Made by a program: the position numbers and the translations under genes
Shown here: positions 8,298-16,838 of the stretch, piece after piece
How positions within the stretch are numbered: position 1 is the first letter of the stretch
Layout: every line of letters starts with the position of its first letter
Assembly (NCBI GenBank): GCA_964653485.1
Contig: CAZZFF010000007.1
Coordinates: forward strand, 1 to 64,000
Origin: CAVQND01 sp964653485
Lineage (GTDB): Bacteria; Verrucomicrobiota; Verrucomicrobiia; Limisphaerales; UBA8199
Reading direction: 5' to 3'
DNA: 64,000 nt
Notes under the pieces: generated by a model
Seen by the model: the letters and a program-made list of their open reading frames with translations, nothing else
Database searches by the model: none
What the model was told of the DNA's origin: nothing

Positions 8298-9479
8298 TTA
8301 CTGGGCGGGTGTCTTGGGTTGGACGCCGGGCTTTTTCTTCAGGACGACCAGGGCGTTGGAGGCGGGGCGTTCCTGGCCTTCGCTGGGGCTGTTTTTTACG
8401 GCGCCGAAGGCCCAGAGGGTGGTGGAGCCGCCGCCATCAAAATTCATGGCTTCTTTGCAGCCGAGCTTGAGCATGTACTGGGCCAGCTCCGGCAGGGTCA
8501 TGCCGATGGAGACATCCAATTGGCGGCCATCCACGACGACCAGCAGAATGTCATCGTCGTTCCAGCCGATGGCGGTGCGGGGGTGGCGCACCTGGACGGG
8601 GTCCTTCCATTGCATGATCTTGCCCGCATGGACCAGGGCCGGTCCGCCGCCGATGGCCGCATCGACCCCGGAGAGATCCGGAAAGGTCTCGGTGATGACC
8701 TTGACCAGGGCGCCCGGTGCCAAAGGGGCAAGAGCGGGGGCCAGCTTGGGACCGACCGACAGGACCATTGTCCGAGGGCCAAGAGGGCTGTTTCCGGCAT
8801 TGTTAACCTCGCGCACGCGCGCTTCATAGACTTGACCGGCGCGCAACGGCAGCCAAGGTCCCTTTGCGGCGGCGGGTTCCAGGATGTATTCCAGCCCGCC
8901 GCCCGCGCGGGTGGACGTGCCGACCGCGGCGGTAAAGAGCACGGCGGCGTCATTGGTTCGGTATTGGTTGAGGCCGATGGGAGTGGTCTTTCCGTCCGGC
9001 CACACGACCCGGAAGAGCGAGGAGATGTTGGTCATCTGAGGCTGCCCGCGAGGATCGATCCAGAAGGAGGTATGGCCCGAAGGGCTGCTAATGACCTCCC
9101 CGCGGCGGATTTGCACGTCGCGCGGACGCCCCTCGTATCCCTTGGTTTTGTAGTAGAAGTCTCCATTGATGGCGGCGACGACCTGGCCGAGGTCCGCCGG
9201 CACGGTCTTAATTTGCTCGGCGACGTTGTCCATGCCGAGGACATTGCCCTTGCCGGAGGTGGTGCAAAACAGCACGTCCGTCGCCGAGCGTTTGACCTTG
9301 ATGATATGCACGGACATTGGGGCGCGGGGGTCCACGTCGTTGACGTAAGAGAGGGATTGGTCCTGCGGACAGGGGAGGGCGGCGGCGACGGAGGCCCCGG
9401 GGCTTTGGAGCATCAAGGCCCCGAGGAGAGAGCCAAACGCCTTGCCGGCGGCCAAAACTGCTGCGCCATAACTCTTCAT
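8298..9479 (-). CDS. Exported phosphodiester glycosidase domain protein (NAGPA-like), copy B
   Basis: Starting from the ATG at 9479 this is a 393-residue protein with a signal peptide (residues 1-33). It has the phosphodiester glycosidase (NAGPA/DUF2233) hallmarks: AAINGDFYYKTKGYEGRPRD, HPRTAIGWNDDDILLVVVDG, and AMNFDGGGSTTLW with the Asp-Gly-Gly-Gly active loop. Family members remove sugars from phosphodiester linkages, as human uncovering enzyme does with GlcNAc-1-phosphate. The frame continues 61 codons upstream, but that part lies inside the upstream paralogue; the ATG is one base after that gene's stop, indicating tight coupling. It is a tandem paralogue of the 9481-10818 gene. The bacterial substrate, perhaps a cell-wall or exopolysaccharide phosphodiester, is unknown. 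Confidence 0.85.
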   Translation of the reverse strand: MKSYGAAVLAAGKAFGSLLGALMLQSPGASVAAALPCPQDQSLSYVNDVDPRAPMSVHIIKVKRSATDVLFCTTSGKGNVLGMDNVAEQIKTVPADLGQVVAAINGDFYYKTKGYEGRPRDVQIRRGEVISSPSGHTSFWIDPRGQPQMTNISSLFRVVWPDGKTTPIGLNQYRTNDAAVLFTAAVGTSTRAGGGLEYILEPAAAKGPWLPLRAGQVYEARVREVNNAGNSPLGPRTMVLSVGPKLAPALAPLAPGALVKVITETFPDLSGVDAAIGGGPALVHAGKIMQWKDPVQVRHPRTAIGWNDDDILLVVVDGRQLDVSIGMTLPELAQYMLKLGCKEAMNFDGGGSTTLWAFGAVKNSPSEGQERPASNALVVLKKKPGVQPKTPAQ

Positions 9480-9480
9480 T

Positions 9481-10818
9481 TCATTCCTTCGTGACGCCTT
9501 GCAAGGCAGCATTCGATCTGGGGCCTCCGGTCCTGGGTTCTCCGTCATGGTTGATTGGCTTTCTGAGGACAACCAGAGAATTGGCGATGGGCCGCTCGTA
9601 GCCGTCGCAAGGGCTGTTGCGCACCTGGCCTTCGCACCAGAGGGTGGCCGAGCCGCCGCCATCGAGATTGAGGAGGTCCTCGCAACCCAGTTTAACGAGA
9701 AACCGGGAAAGCTCCTCCAGGGTCATGCCGACCGAGAGGTCCCGTTGGCGTCCATCCACCTCGACGAGGAAAAAGAACTTCTCGTTCCAGCCGATGGCGG
9801 TGCGCGGGTGGCGTTCGATCATGGAGGAGGTCTCGAACGAGTCGCTGCGGGAGGCCTTTATTGCCTGGCGCTTGCCGTCGCACACCAGGATGGGGCCGCC
9901 GCTGATGGCGGTGCGAACGCCGCGCAAGGCCGGCAGCGAGGCGGTCGAGACCTGCAAGACGGCGCCGGTGGAGACGTTCTGGACTTTGTCCATGACGGCC
10001 GGGCCGAGGGAGAGGACCAGGATGTCCGGCGCCAGGGGCGTGTTGCCGGCCGAGCGGATCTCGCGCACCCGCGCGGGGAAGGTCCGGCCTATGCGCAGCG
10101 GCAGCCAGGGGCCTTGTTCCTGCCTTTCGAGGACGAACTCGCGTCCGCCGGTGGTATGGGTGGATTTTCCCACGGCCGGGGAATAGAGTTCGATCCCGTC
10201 GGGCTTGCGCTCGCCGTTGAGCTTGAATGGGGTGGTCGTGCCATCGGGCCAGGTCACCTGGAACTTCGAGGCGAGGTTGGTCACGTGCGGTTCTCCCAGG
10301 ACATCGAGCCAAAAGGTGGGACCGCCCGAGGGGGCGCTAAGCACCTCGCCCTCGACGATTTGCAGGCCCCTGGGCGCCCCGGCGTACGCCTTTTCCCTGA
10401 TGTAAAAGTCGCCGTTGATGGCGGCCTCCGGGTTGCCGAGGGCCGGTTTGCACAGGGCGACCTGCGCGCTCAGGGGGCTCAGGCCGAGGGCATGGCCGCC
10501 GGCGTGCATCGAGTGGAGTTCGTACTGCGGATTCGAGCGTGGCACGCACACCAGATGGATCGACCAAGGCGGATTGCCGAACCGATAATTGGTATAGAGC
10601 AAGCCCGGCGCGGGGGCGGGCGCGTCGGCCGCGAAACAAGAACCCCCGGCGGCGAGGCACAGCGCGAGGATGAACGCCGGGATCGTTCGTAGCGGGCCGG
10701 TGGGCGGAAGGGTGGGCCGTTCCGGATTTTGGTTCGCGCGCTTGGAAAACGCGGGAGACTGACGTAAGCCCCACCTTGCCCGGAGTATCACTGCGAACAT
10801 GGCGTCGAGTTCTAACAC
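9481..10818 (-). CDS. Exported phosphodiester glycosidase domain protein (NAGPA-like), copy A
   Basis: A 445-residue paralogue of the downstream gene, with the same ordered motifs: AAINGDFYIREKAYAGAPRG, HPRTAIGWNEKFFFLVEVDG and LLNLDGGGSATLW. A hydrophobic export signal (IPAFILALCLAAGGSCFA) begins about 45 residues from the first ATG, an unusually long n-region, so the true start may be the ATG at 10800 or a GTG slightly later. The stop is one base from the start of copy B, which makes the pair an operon produced by tandem duplication. Copy A also has a short insert around SRSDSFETSSMIE that copy B lacks. The upstream 155 bp are shared with the divergent priA. Confidence 0.83.
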   Translation of the reverse strand: MLELDAMFAVILRARWGLRQSPAFSKRANQNPERPTLPPTGPLRTIPAFILALCLAAGGSCFAADAPAPAPGLLYTNYRFGNPPWSIHLVCVPRSNPQYELHSMHAGGHALGLSPLSAQVALCKPALGNPEAAINGDFYIREKAYAGAPRGLQIVEGEVLSAPSGGPTFWLDVLGEPHVTNLASKFQVTWPDGTTTPFKLNGERKPDGIELYSPAVGKSTHTTGGREFVLERQEQGPWLPLRIGRTFPARVREIRSAGNTPLAPDILVLSLGPAVMDKVQNVSTGAVLQVSTASLPALRGVRTAISGGPILVCDGKRQAIKASRSDSFETSSMIERHPRTAIGWNEKFFFLVEVDGRQRDLSVGMTLEELSRFLVKLGCEDLLNLDGGGSATLWCEGQVRNSPCDGYERPIANSLVVLRKPINHDGEPRTGGPRSNAALQGVTKE

Positions 10819-10973
10819 GCGACAGAAGGAGATTCAATCAGAAAGTCAGAGACTTTGTAAGCGGCGCGGCCATTGGTTTATGCTGGACAGCCACGGCGGC
10901 GGAACAGAGATTGCGTGGCGCTGCCGGAGTCGTTGAAGGCTGCAATTCCGCATCGAGGCGGCACGGACGAACG

Positions 10974-13421
10974 ATGATCGCTCGCATCACTTTGGAACTG
11001 GCCCTCCGCAAGGAGTTCGATTACCTGGTCCCGCCCGAACTGGCGGGGCAGGTGGAGGTGGGCACGCGTGTCCAGGTCCCGTTTGGGTCTCGGAAGGTGC
11101 TGGGCTGCGTCACCGCCATGGCGGAGGAGTCGGCCCGGACGAGGCTCAGGCCAATCCTGAAGGTCATCGGGGCTACGGGGTTGGTGACGCCGAAGGTGCT
11201 CAAGCTGGCGCGGTGGATGGGCGAGTACTATTGCTGCGGGCCGGATCTCGCCCTCAAGTGCGTGCTGCCGGAGGCGGTCCGGCATGAGCAGGCGGGTTGG
11301 CGCGAGCGGCTTTATGCGCGGATCGTTCCGGCGAGCGGCCCGCCGCCCGAACTTTCCAAGCGCCAGAGGGAGGTTTGGCAAATCCTCGAACAGCGCCGCG
11401 AACTGCCGCTCAAGGAATTGCTCGAATTGGCTCGAACCACGGCGGCCACGGTCCGGCACCTCGAGGACAGGGGCCTGGTCGCCATTGCCGCCCAGGTCTC
11501 GGAGCGCGACCCTTACGCGTCGGAGATAATCCTGCCGAGCCAACCCCTGGCGCTCAACTCCGCGCAGGCCGGCGCCCTCGCGGCCATCACGGCGGTCATG
11601 GACGCGGCGAAGAAGCTGCCGCCTGAAGGCGGCATTCCGGCGGTGATGGACGAGGCGCACGGAGTGAAGGCTCATCCTTCCTCCGTCATCCTTCCTCCTT
11701 TATCCTTGGGAACGCAGGGGAGTTTGTTTCTTGAGGCTGGGGCCGAGGGAGAGGGAAGAGGGTTGGAGGGGGCTGCCGTGGAACCGGGCGGCGGGGCGGA
11801 TGGACAGGGTCAAGCGTCGGGTTTGCGGGGCGTTTTGGAGAAGTCTCGCACTTTTCTGCTGCACGGGGTGACCGGCAGCGGCAAGACGGAGGTCTATTTG
11901 CAGGCGCTGGCGCACGCGTTGGAGCGGGGTCAGGGGGGCATCGTGCTTGTGCCGGAGATTTCGCTGACCCCGCAGACCGTCGAGCGGTTCAAAGCGCGGT
12001 TCAGTACCGGCGCCTTGCGCACCGTGGTGGCGGTGTTGCACAGCCATCTGTCGGCTGGGGAGCGGCACGATGAATGGCATAAAATCCGCCAGGGCCGAGC
12101 CCGCATCGTCATTGGAGCGCGGTCGGCCATTTTCGCGCCGGTCGATCCGCTGGGGCTGATCATCGTGGACGAGGAGCACGAGCAGACCTACAAGCAGGAG
12201 GAGACGCCGCGGTATAACGCGCGGGACGTGGCCATAGTGCTGGGCTTGATGGAGGGGGCGACGGTGGTGCTGGGGTCGGCGACGCCTTCGATGGAGAGTT
12301 TCTACAACTGCAAGATAGGCAAGTACCGTCTCCTGGAGATGCCGGAGCGCGCGGACGACAAGAAGATGCCGGTGGTGCGGGTGGTGGATATGCGGCAGAC
12401 GGTGCGGGGAGGAAAGGGCATTCCGATGTTCTCGCCCCAACTCAAGGAGGCGATCACCCAACGCCTCGAACGGCAGGAGCAAGTCATCCTCTTTCTCAAC
12501 CGGCGCGGCTACTCGACCTCGCTGCAATGCCCGGTTTGCGGATACGTGGCCGGGTGCCCCAACTGCAGCATCTCCCTGACCTACCATCGCCGGGACCCGA
12601 AACTGATGTGCCATATCTGCGGGCACACCGAGCCGGTGCCGGCCGTGTGTCCGAACGAGCAGTGCCGCAGCCCTCAAATCCGCTTCGCCGGCATAGGCAC
12701 GCAGAAGGTCGAAGAGACCCTGACGAAGCTGTTCCCTCACGCCCGCATCGCGCGCATGGACTCGGATGCCCTGAAACGAAAGGACGATTACCGGCGGATT
12801 CTGGGCGATTTTCGCGCCGGCAAGATCGATGTGCTGGTGGGCACCCAGATGATCGCCAAGGGCCTGCACTTTCCCAACGTGACCCTCGTGGGCATCATCT
12901 ATGCCGACCTGGCCCTGCACCAGCCGGATTTCCGGGCCGGGGAGAGGACGTTTCAGTTGCTGACCCAAGTGTCCGGGAGGGCGGGGCGGGGCGACGTCGA
13001 AGGAGAGGTCTTCGTCCAGGCCTTTACGCCCTTCCATCCGGCTATCCAATGCGCCCGGCGGCATGACTTCGCAGGGTTCTACGAGCAGGAGTTGGGGCCG
13101 CGCCAGCAGTTCAAGTATCCGCCCTTCAGCCGCATCGCCATGCTCACGCTCAAAGGGCGCAACGAAGAGAAGGTCAAATTCTCCGCCGACCATCTCAAGC
13201 GCGAGCTCGACGGGTTGCTGGCCGATTTCAAAGACCTGATCCTGGCCGGTCCCGCGCCCGCGCCGCTGCTGCGGGCCGAGACGTTCTACCGCTATCAAAT
13301 CATGTTGCGCATCCAGCGCATGAGCCCGCTGAGCCGGCGCCTGGCCCAGCTCGCCCGAACCCTTGTCCTGCCCGAGGATGTGACGTTGACCGTGGACATT
13401 GATCCCGTCGGAGGTTTGTAA
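10974..13421 (+). CDS. priA: Primosomal replication restart helicase PriA
   Basis: An 815-residue superfamily 2 helicase. It has the N-terminal 3'-DNA-binding domain (LRKEFDYLVP), Walker A GVTGSGKTEVYLQAL, the DEEH box (IIVDEEHEQTYKQEE), GSATPSMES, and eight zinc-binding cysteines in CPVCGYVAGCPNCS, CHICG and CPNEQC, followed by the C-terminal helicase lobe (GTQMIAKGLHFPNV, SGRAGRGDVEG). It reloads the replisome at stalled forks. The ATG at 10974 begins the conserved fold; the longer frame upstream is not conserved-looking. Between residues about 210 and 290 there is a low-complexity Gly/Glu-rich insert before Walker A that is absent from typical PriA and contains a palindrome at 11618-11633. 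Confidence 0.95.
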   Translation: MIARITLELALRKEFDYLVPPELAGQVEVGTRVQVPFGSRKVLGCVTAMAEESARTRLRPILKVIGATGLVTPKVLKLARWMGEYYCCGPDLALKCVLPEAVRHEQAGWRERLYARIVPASGPPPELSKRQREVWQILEQRRELPLKELLELARTTAATVRHLEDRGLVAIAAQVSERDPYASEIILPSQPLALNSAQAGALAAITAVMDAAKKLPPEGGIPAVMDEAHGVKAHPSSVILPPLSLGTQGSLFLEAGAEGEGRGLEGAAVEPGGGADGQGQASGLRGVLEKSRTFLLHGVTGSGKTEVYLQALAHALERGQGGIVLVPEISLTPQTVERFKARFSTGALRTVVAVLHSHLSAGERHDEWHKIRQGRARIVIGARSAIFAPVDPLGLIIVDEEHEQTYKQEETPRYNARDVAIVLGLMEGATVVLGSATPSMESFYNCKIGKYRLLEMPERADDKKMPVVRVVDMRQTVRGGKGIPMFSPQLKEAITQRLERQEQVILFLNRRGYSTSLQCPVCGYVAGCPNCSISLTYHRRDPKLMCHICGHTEPVPAVCPNEQCRSPQIRFAGIGTQKVEETLTKLFPHARIARMDSDALKRKDDYRRILGDFRAGKIDVLVGTQMIAKGLHFPNVTLVGIIYADLALHQPDFRAGERTFQLLTQVSGRAGRGDVEGEVFVQAFTPFHPAIQCARRHDFAGFYEQELGPRQQFKYPPFSRIAMLTLKGRNEEKVKFSADHLKRELDGLLADFKDLILAGPAPAPLLRAETFYRYQIMLRIQRMSPLSRRLAQLARTLVLPEDVTLTVDIDPVGGL

Positions 13422-13482
13422 GCCGTCCGGATTGCCACCCGGCGGGCGGAACGATTGCCTCGCAGCGTTGTCCATTAGGCGT

Positions 13483-14601
13483 ATGACAACGAAATGCCGC
13501 CTATTCCTGGCCTTTGCCGGAACGGTCATGGCAGCCGCGGTCCTGCTTCGCCCGCGTAGCGAGCCGGCAGCGCTCGCGTCCGGCCCCGCGACCCCGCCTG
13601 CCGAACATCTGGAGTCCGAAATGGCCGTCCCGCGGGCCGTCGCCGGCGCGGGGCGCCTGGAAGCGCCGCGCGGGAACACAGGGTTCACAAACCTGCTCGA
13701 ACGAACGCTAAGGGGTGAGGGGATCAAACTGACACCGGCGCAGATCAGCGCCTTTCTCGCCGCCAATCATCGAAGCGCGGAGAGCCTCCTGGCCGCGTCC
13801 CGCGTGAGCGGCGACCCGGCGTACCTCAAGGAGGCCAAAGAGCGGTTTCCCGACGATGTGCGGGTGCAATTCGCGGCGATATTCAAGAGCGATTCGCCGG
13901 AGGAGCGCAGCCAGTGGCTCGACCGGCTGAGGCAGAGCGCCCCGGACAACGCCCTCCCGGATTACCTCTCGGCCTTCGACGACCTCAAGGCCGGGCGCAC
14001 GGAGCAGGGCGTGCAGGAGTTGAGCGCCGCGGCCGGAAAGACGGGGTTCCAGGACTATGCTCTGGATTCCATCCAGAGCGCCGAAGAGGCCTACCGCTCG
14101 GCGGGCTGCTCGGAGGCGGAGGCCAAGATGGTTGCGACGCAGGAAACACCTCTGCCGCAGCTCGCTCAGCTCAAGCAACTGAGCTTGAGCATCGTCGACC
14201 TGGCCAACTCCTACCGCCAGGCCGGGGACACCGCCTCGGGACAGACCGTGCTCGACATGGCGATTCACCTCGGACAGCAACTCGACGCCAACGGCCCCGG
14301 CGGGCAGTTCCTCATCAACAATCTGGTGGGCATCGCTATTCAGCTCAACGCGCTCAAGGCGATGGACCCGGCCAGCCCCTACGGCAGCTCAGGCCAGACG
14401 GTTCAGGATAGCATTGATCAACTCATGGAGCAGAGAGCGGCCTCCAAGCAACTCCGCCAGCAAACCGAGACCCTGTGGCAGACGATGCCGCCCCAAGACA
14501 TGATTAGCTTTTTCGACCGCCAGAAACTCTACGGAGAACAGGCAACGCTGCAGTGGTATCTCGACAAGAACGGGCAGCTCACCGGCCCCGGGCAGGACTG
14601 A
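13483..14601 (+). CDS. Exported helical-repeat protein of unknown function
   Basis: The 372-residue protein begins with a signal peptide or anchor (LFLAFAGTVMAAAVLL). The rest is alpha-helical and alanine-rich, with TPR/SEL-like stretches (AYLKEAKERFPDDVRVQFAA, SIVDLANSYRQAGDTASGQT). I do not recognise a named family. It follows priA by 61 bp on the same strand; the ATG at 13483 is picked because the signal sequence starts there, although the frame extends into the end of priA. It is probably periplasmic; any scaffolding role is a guess. Confidence 0.65.
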   Translation: MTTKCRLFLAFAGTVMAAAVLLRPRSEPAALASGPATPPAEHLESEMAVPRAVAGAGRLEAPRGNTGFTNLLERTLRGEGIKLTPAQISAFLAANHRSAESLLAASRVSGDPAYLKEAKERFPDDVRVQFAAIFKSDSPEERSQWLDRLRQSAPDNALPDYLSAFDDLKAGRTEQGVQELSAAAGKTGFQDYALDSIQSAEEAYRSAGCSEAEAKMVATQETPLPQLAQLKQLSLSIVDLANSYRQAGDTASGQTVLDMAIHLGQQLDANGPGGQFLINNLVGIAIQLNALKAMDPASPYGSSGQTVQDSIDQLMEQRAASKQLRQQTETLWQTMPPQDMISFFDRQKLYGEQATLQWYLDKNGQLTGPGQD

Positions 14602-14644
14602 CGGAAGCGGATTCAGTTTTGGGCGAACTGGCTGTGACCCGGCC

Positions 14645-16018
14645 CTACAGGGACCAACCGGCGCGGTATTGATAGTGGAGAAGGGCGTTGGCGTCGTCGT
14701 CGTCGGTGCGCATTTTTTCGCTGTCCCAGTAGAGCTTTTGTCCTCCGAGGCGGACGGAGAGGGTGCCCAGGAGGAGGGCTTCGGTCAGGGGTCCGGCGAA
14801 GTCGAAGTTGGAGCGAGTGGGAGAGCCGGTTTTGCATGCGGCCACGAATTCGTTGTAATGGCCGATGGAGCGGGGCAGGGTCTTCGGGGGGCGAGTGTAT
14901 TCGCGGTTCCGTTTCTCAGGGATGAGGCGGGGGCTCTCACCGCCCCAGCCGGTGACGAGCATCTTGCCTTTGTCGCCCACAAAAATGATGCCGTCTTCGG
15001 GGTCCAAGGGGCGTCCGTCCTCCAATTCATCGGGACGGGGCGGGAGGATGCCGCCATCGTACCAGTGGACCTTGACCGGGGGCATCTGGCCGCGGGCGGG
15101 AAAGTCGTAGTGAACGATTGAAGCGACCGGCAGGCTTTCGGGATAGACGGCTGTCGAGCTGGAATAGACCGAGAGCGGGGCGCCCAGGTTGAGGGCGGAG
15201 AAGACGGGCGCGAGGTTGTGGACGCCCATGTCGCCAAGGCCGCCGGAGCCGAAGTCCCACCAGCCGCGCCACGCGAACGGGACATAGGCCGGGTGAAACG
15301 GCCGCCAGGGGGCGGGGCCGAGCCAGAGGTCCCAATCCAGAGTCTCGGGCACGGGCGGGGTGTCTTTGGGCCGCTCGACTCCCTGGGCCCAATAGAGGGG
15401 CAGCTTGCCGCGGTGCGTGGGGCGGTCTGACCAGACATGCACCTCGCGGACGGGGCCGATGGCCCCATCGGCCAGCCATTCATTGATCAAGCGGTTGCCC
15501 TCGAAGGCCATGCCTTGGTTGCCCATCTGCGTGGCAACCTTGGCCTGGCGGGCGGCTTTGGGCAGGGCGCGCGCTTCAAATACCGTGCGCGTGAGCGGTT
15601 TCTCGCAATAGACATGTTTGCCGTGCTGGATGCCCGCCATCGCGGCGACGGCGTGGATGTGGTCCGGAGTGCCGATGACCACGGCGTCAATCCCCTTGTC
15701 CCTTTCGAGCATGACACGAAAGTCGCGGTACTTGGCGGCCTTGGGGTATTGGTTGAACGTATGGGCGGCATGGTCCCAATCGACGTCGCAGAGCGCGACG
15801 ATGTTCTCGCCTTTCATCTCCGCGATGTCATTGCCCCCCTGTCCGCCGATGCCGATGCCGGCCACGTTGAGCTTCTCGTTCGGAGAGACCTTTCCCGGCC
15901 CGCCCAGGACGTGCCTGGGGACGACACTGAAGGCGGCCACGGCGGCGGAATACCCTAAAAAGGCGCGCCGAGAGAGGGCTGGGCCTGGTTTGCGGGGTTG
16001 ATCGTCGGAGGCATTCAT
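14645..16018 (-). CDS. Tat-exported Gfo/Idh/MocA-family oxidoreductase
   Basis: A 457-residue protein with a twin-arginine signal (LSRRAFLGYSAAVAAFSVV), so it is exported folded, probably with its nicotinamide cofactor. The Rossmann motif appears as VAGIGIGGQGGNDIAEM, followed by VVIGTPDHIHA and the family's EKP motif (HVYCEKPLTR). The C-terminal half includes WWDFGSGGLGDMGVH, typical of the large secreted subfamily expanded in Planctomycetes and Verrucomicrobia. These act on sugars or inositols, with many unknown substrates. It is the last gene of the long minus-strand run, 18 bp after the slipin gene, with no obvious functional link to it. Confidence 0.87.
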   Translation of the reverse strand: MNASDDQPRKPGPALSRRAFLGYSAAVAAFSVVPRHVLGGPGKVSPNEKLNVAGIGIGGQGGNDIAEMKGENIVALCDVDWDHAAHTFNQYPKAAKYRDFRVMLERDKGIDAVVIGTPDHIHAVAAMAGIQHGKHVYCEKPLTRTVFEARALPKAARQAKVATQMGNQGMAFEGNRLINEWLADGAIGPVREVHVWSDRPTHRGKLPLYWAQGVERPKDTPPVPETLDWDLWLGPAPWRPFHPAYVPFAWRGWWDFGSGGLGDMGVHNLAPVFSALNLGAPLSVYSSSTAVYPESLPVASIVHYDFPARGQMPPVKVHWYDGGILPPRPDELEDGRPLDPEDGIIFVGDKGKMLVTGWGGESPRLIPEKRNREYTRPPKTLPRSIGHYNEFVAACKTGSPTRSNFDFAGPLTEALLLGTLSVRLGGQKLYWDSEKMRTDDDDANALLHYQYRAGWSL

Positions 16019-16036
16019 TGGGGGGTAGCGGGAGGT

Positions 16037-16822
16037 TCAGCTCTTGCCGGGTCCCTTGAGGAAAGCCGAGAACAGTTCGATGGGGATGGGCAGGAAGGTG
16101 GTGGTGTTGTGCTCGCTGGAAATCTCGCGCATGGTCTGGAGGAAACGGAGTTGGAGGGCGATGGGTTCCGTGCTGATCATGGCGGCGGCCTGGACCATTT
16201 TTTCCGCGGCCTGAAACTCACCCTCGGCGTTGACGATTTTGGCCCGGCGCTCGCGCTCGGCTTCCGCTTGCTTGGCCATGGCCCGCTTCATACTGTCGGG
16301 CAGCGCCACGTCCTTGACCTCGACGGCGGTGACTTTCACGCCCCAAGGCTCGGTTTGGCGGTCGATAATCTCCTGCAACTTCTGGTTGATAGCATCGCGC
16401 TGCGAGAGCAGGTCGTCCAACGGGGCCTGGCCCAGGACGCTCCGCAGCGTGGTCTGGGCGATGAGCGAGGTCGCCTTCCAGAAATTCTCGACCTTTACCA
16501 CCGCCGCGATCGGATCGATGACGCGGAAATAGACCACCGCATCCACGGTGGCCGGCACGTTATCGCGGGTCATGATCTCCTGCTTGGCGACATCAATGGT
16601 GACGACGCGCAGGTCCATCTTCACCATCTTATCGATCACCGGCCAGAGCAGAATCAGCCCCGGCCCCTTGGCCCCGAGCAACTTGCCGAGCCGGAAGATG
16701 ACCCCGCGTTCGTACTCGCGCAGAATGCGGATGGCTTGGGGGAGAATGATCGCCGCAAGGATGATCACTGCCGCGGCCCAGCCGGCCAGGTTTGCCAATC
16801 TGTGAGCAGCTTCGTCTAGCAT
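16037..16822 (-). CDS. SPFH/slipin (stomatin-like) membrane protein
   Basis: A 261-residue stomatin/slipin: one N-terminal membrane segment (AAVIILAAIILPQAIRIL), then the SPFH domain beginning EYERGVIFRLGKLLGAKGPG and running through VDAVVYFRVIDP and GVKVTAVEVKDVALPDSM, then a charged coiled-coil (KRAMAKQAEAERERRAKI). Such proteins oligomerise in the inner membrane and organise lipid microdomains. The gene lies 16 bp downstream of an NfeD1-type protease. In archaea the equivalent pair (PH1510/PH1511) is protease and substrate, where the protease cleaves the stomatin C-terminal region, so a functional pair is a fair inference here. Confidence 0.9.
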   Translation of the reverse strand: MLDEAAHRLANLAGWAAAVIILAAIILPQAIRILREYERGVIFRLGKLLGAKGPGLILLWPVIDKMVKMDLRVVTIDVAKQEIMTRDNVPATVDAVVYFRVIDPIAAVVKVENFWKATSLIAQTTLRSVLGQAPLDDLLSQRDAINQKLQEIIDRQTEPWGVKVTAVEVKDVALPDSMKRAMAKQAEAERERRAKIVNAEGEFQAAEKMVQAAAMISTEPIALQLRFLQTMREISSEHNTTTFLPIPIELFSAFLKGPGKS

Positions 16823-16838
16823 AGGTTTCTATAGAGGT

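Noticed and set aside
11700..13766. 688-residue minus-strand ORF opposite priA
   Set aside because: Lies across priA with no recognisable fold; typical GC-driven antisense frame.
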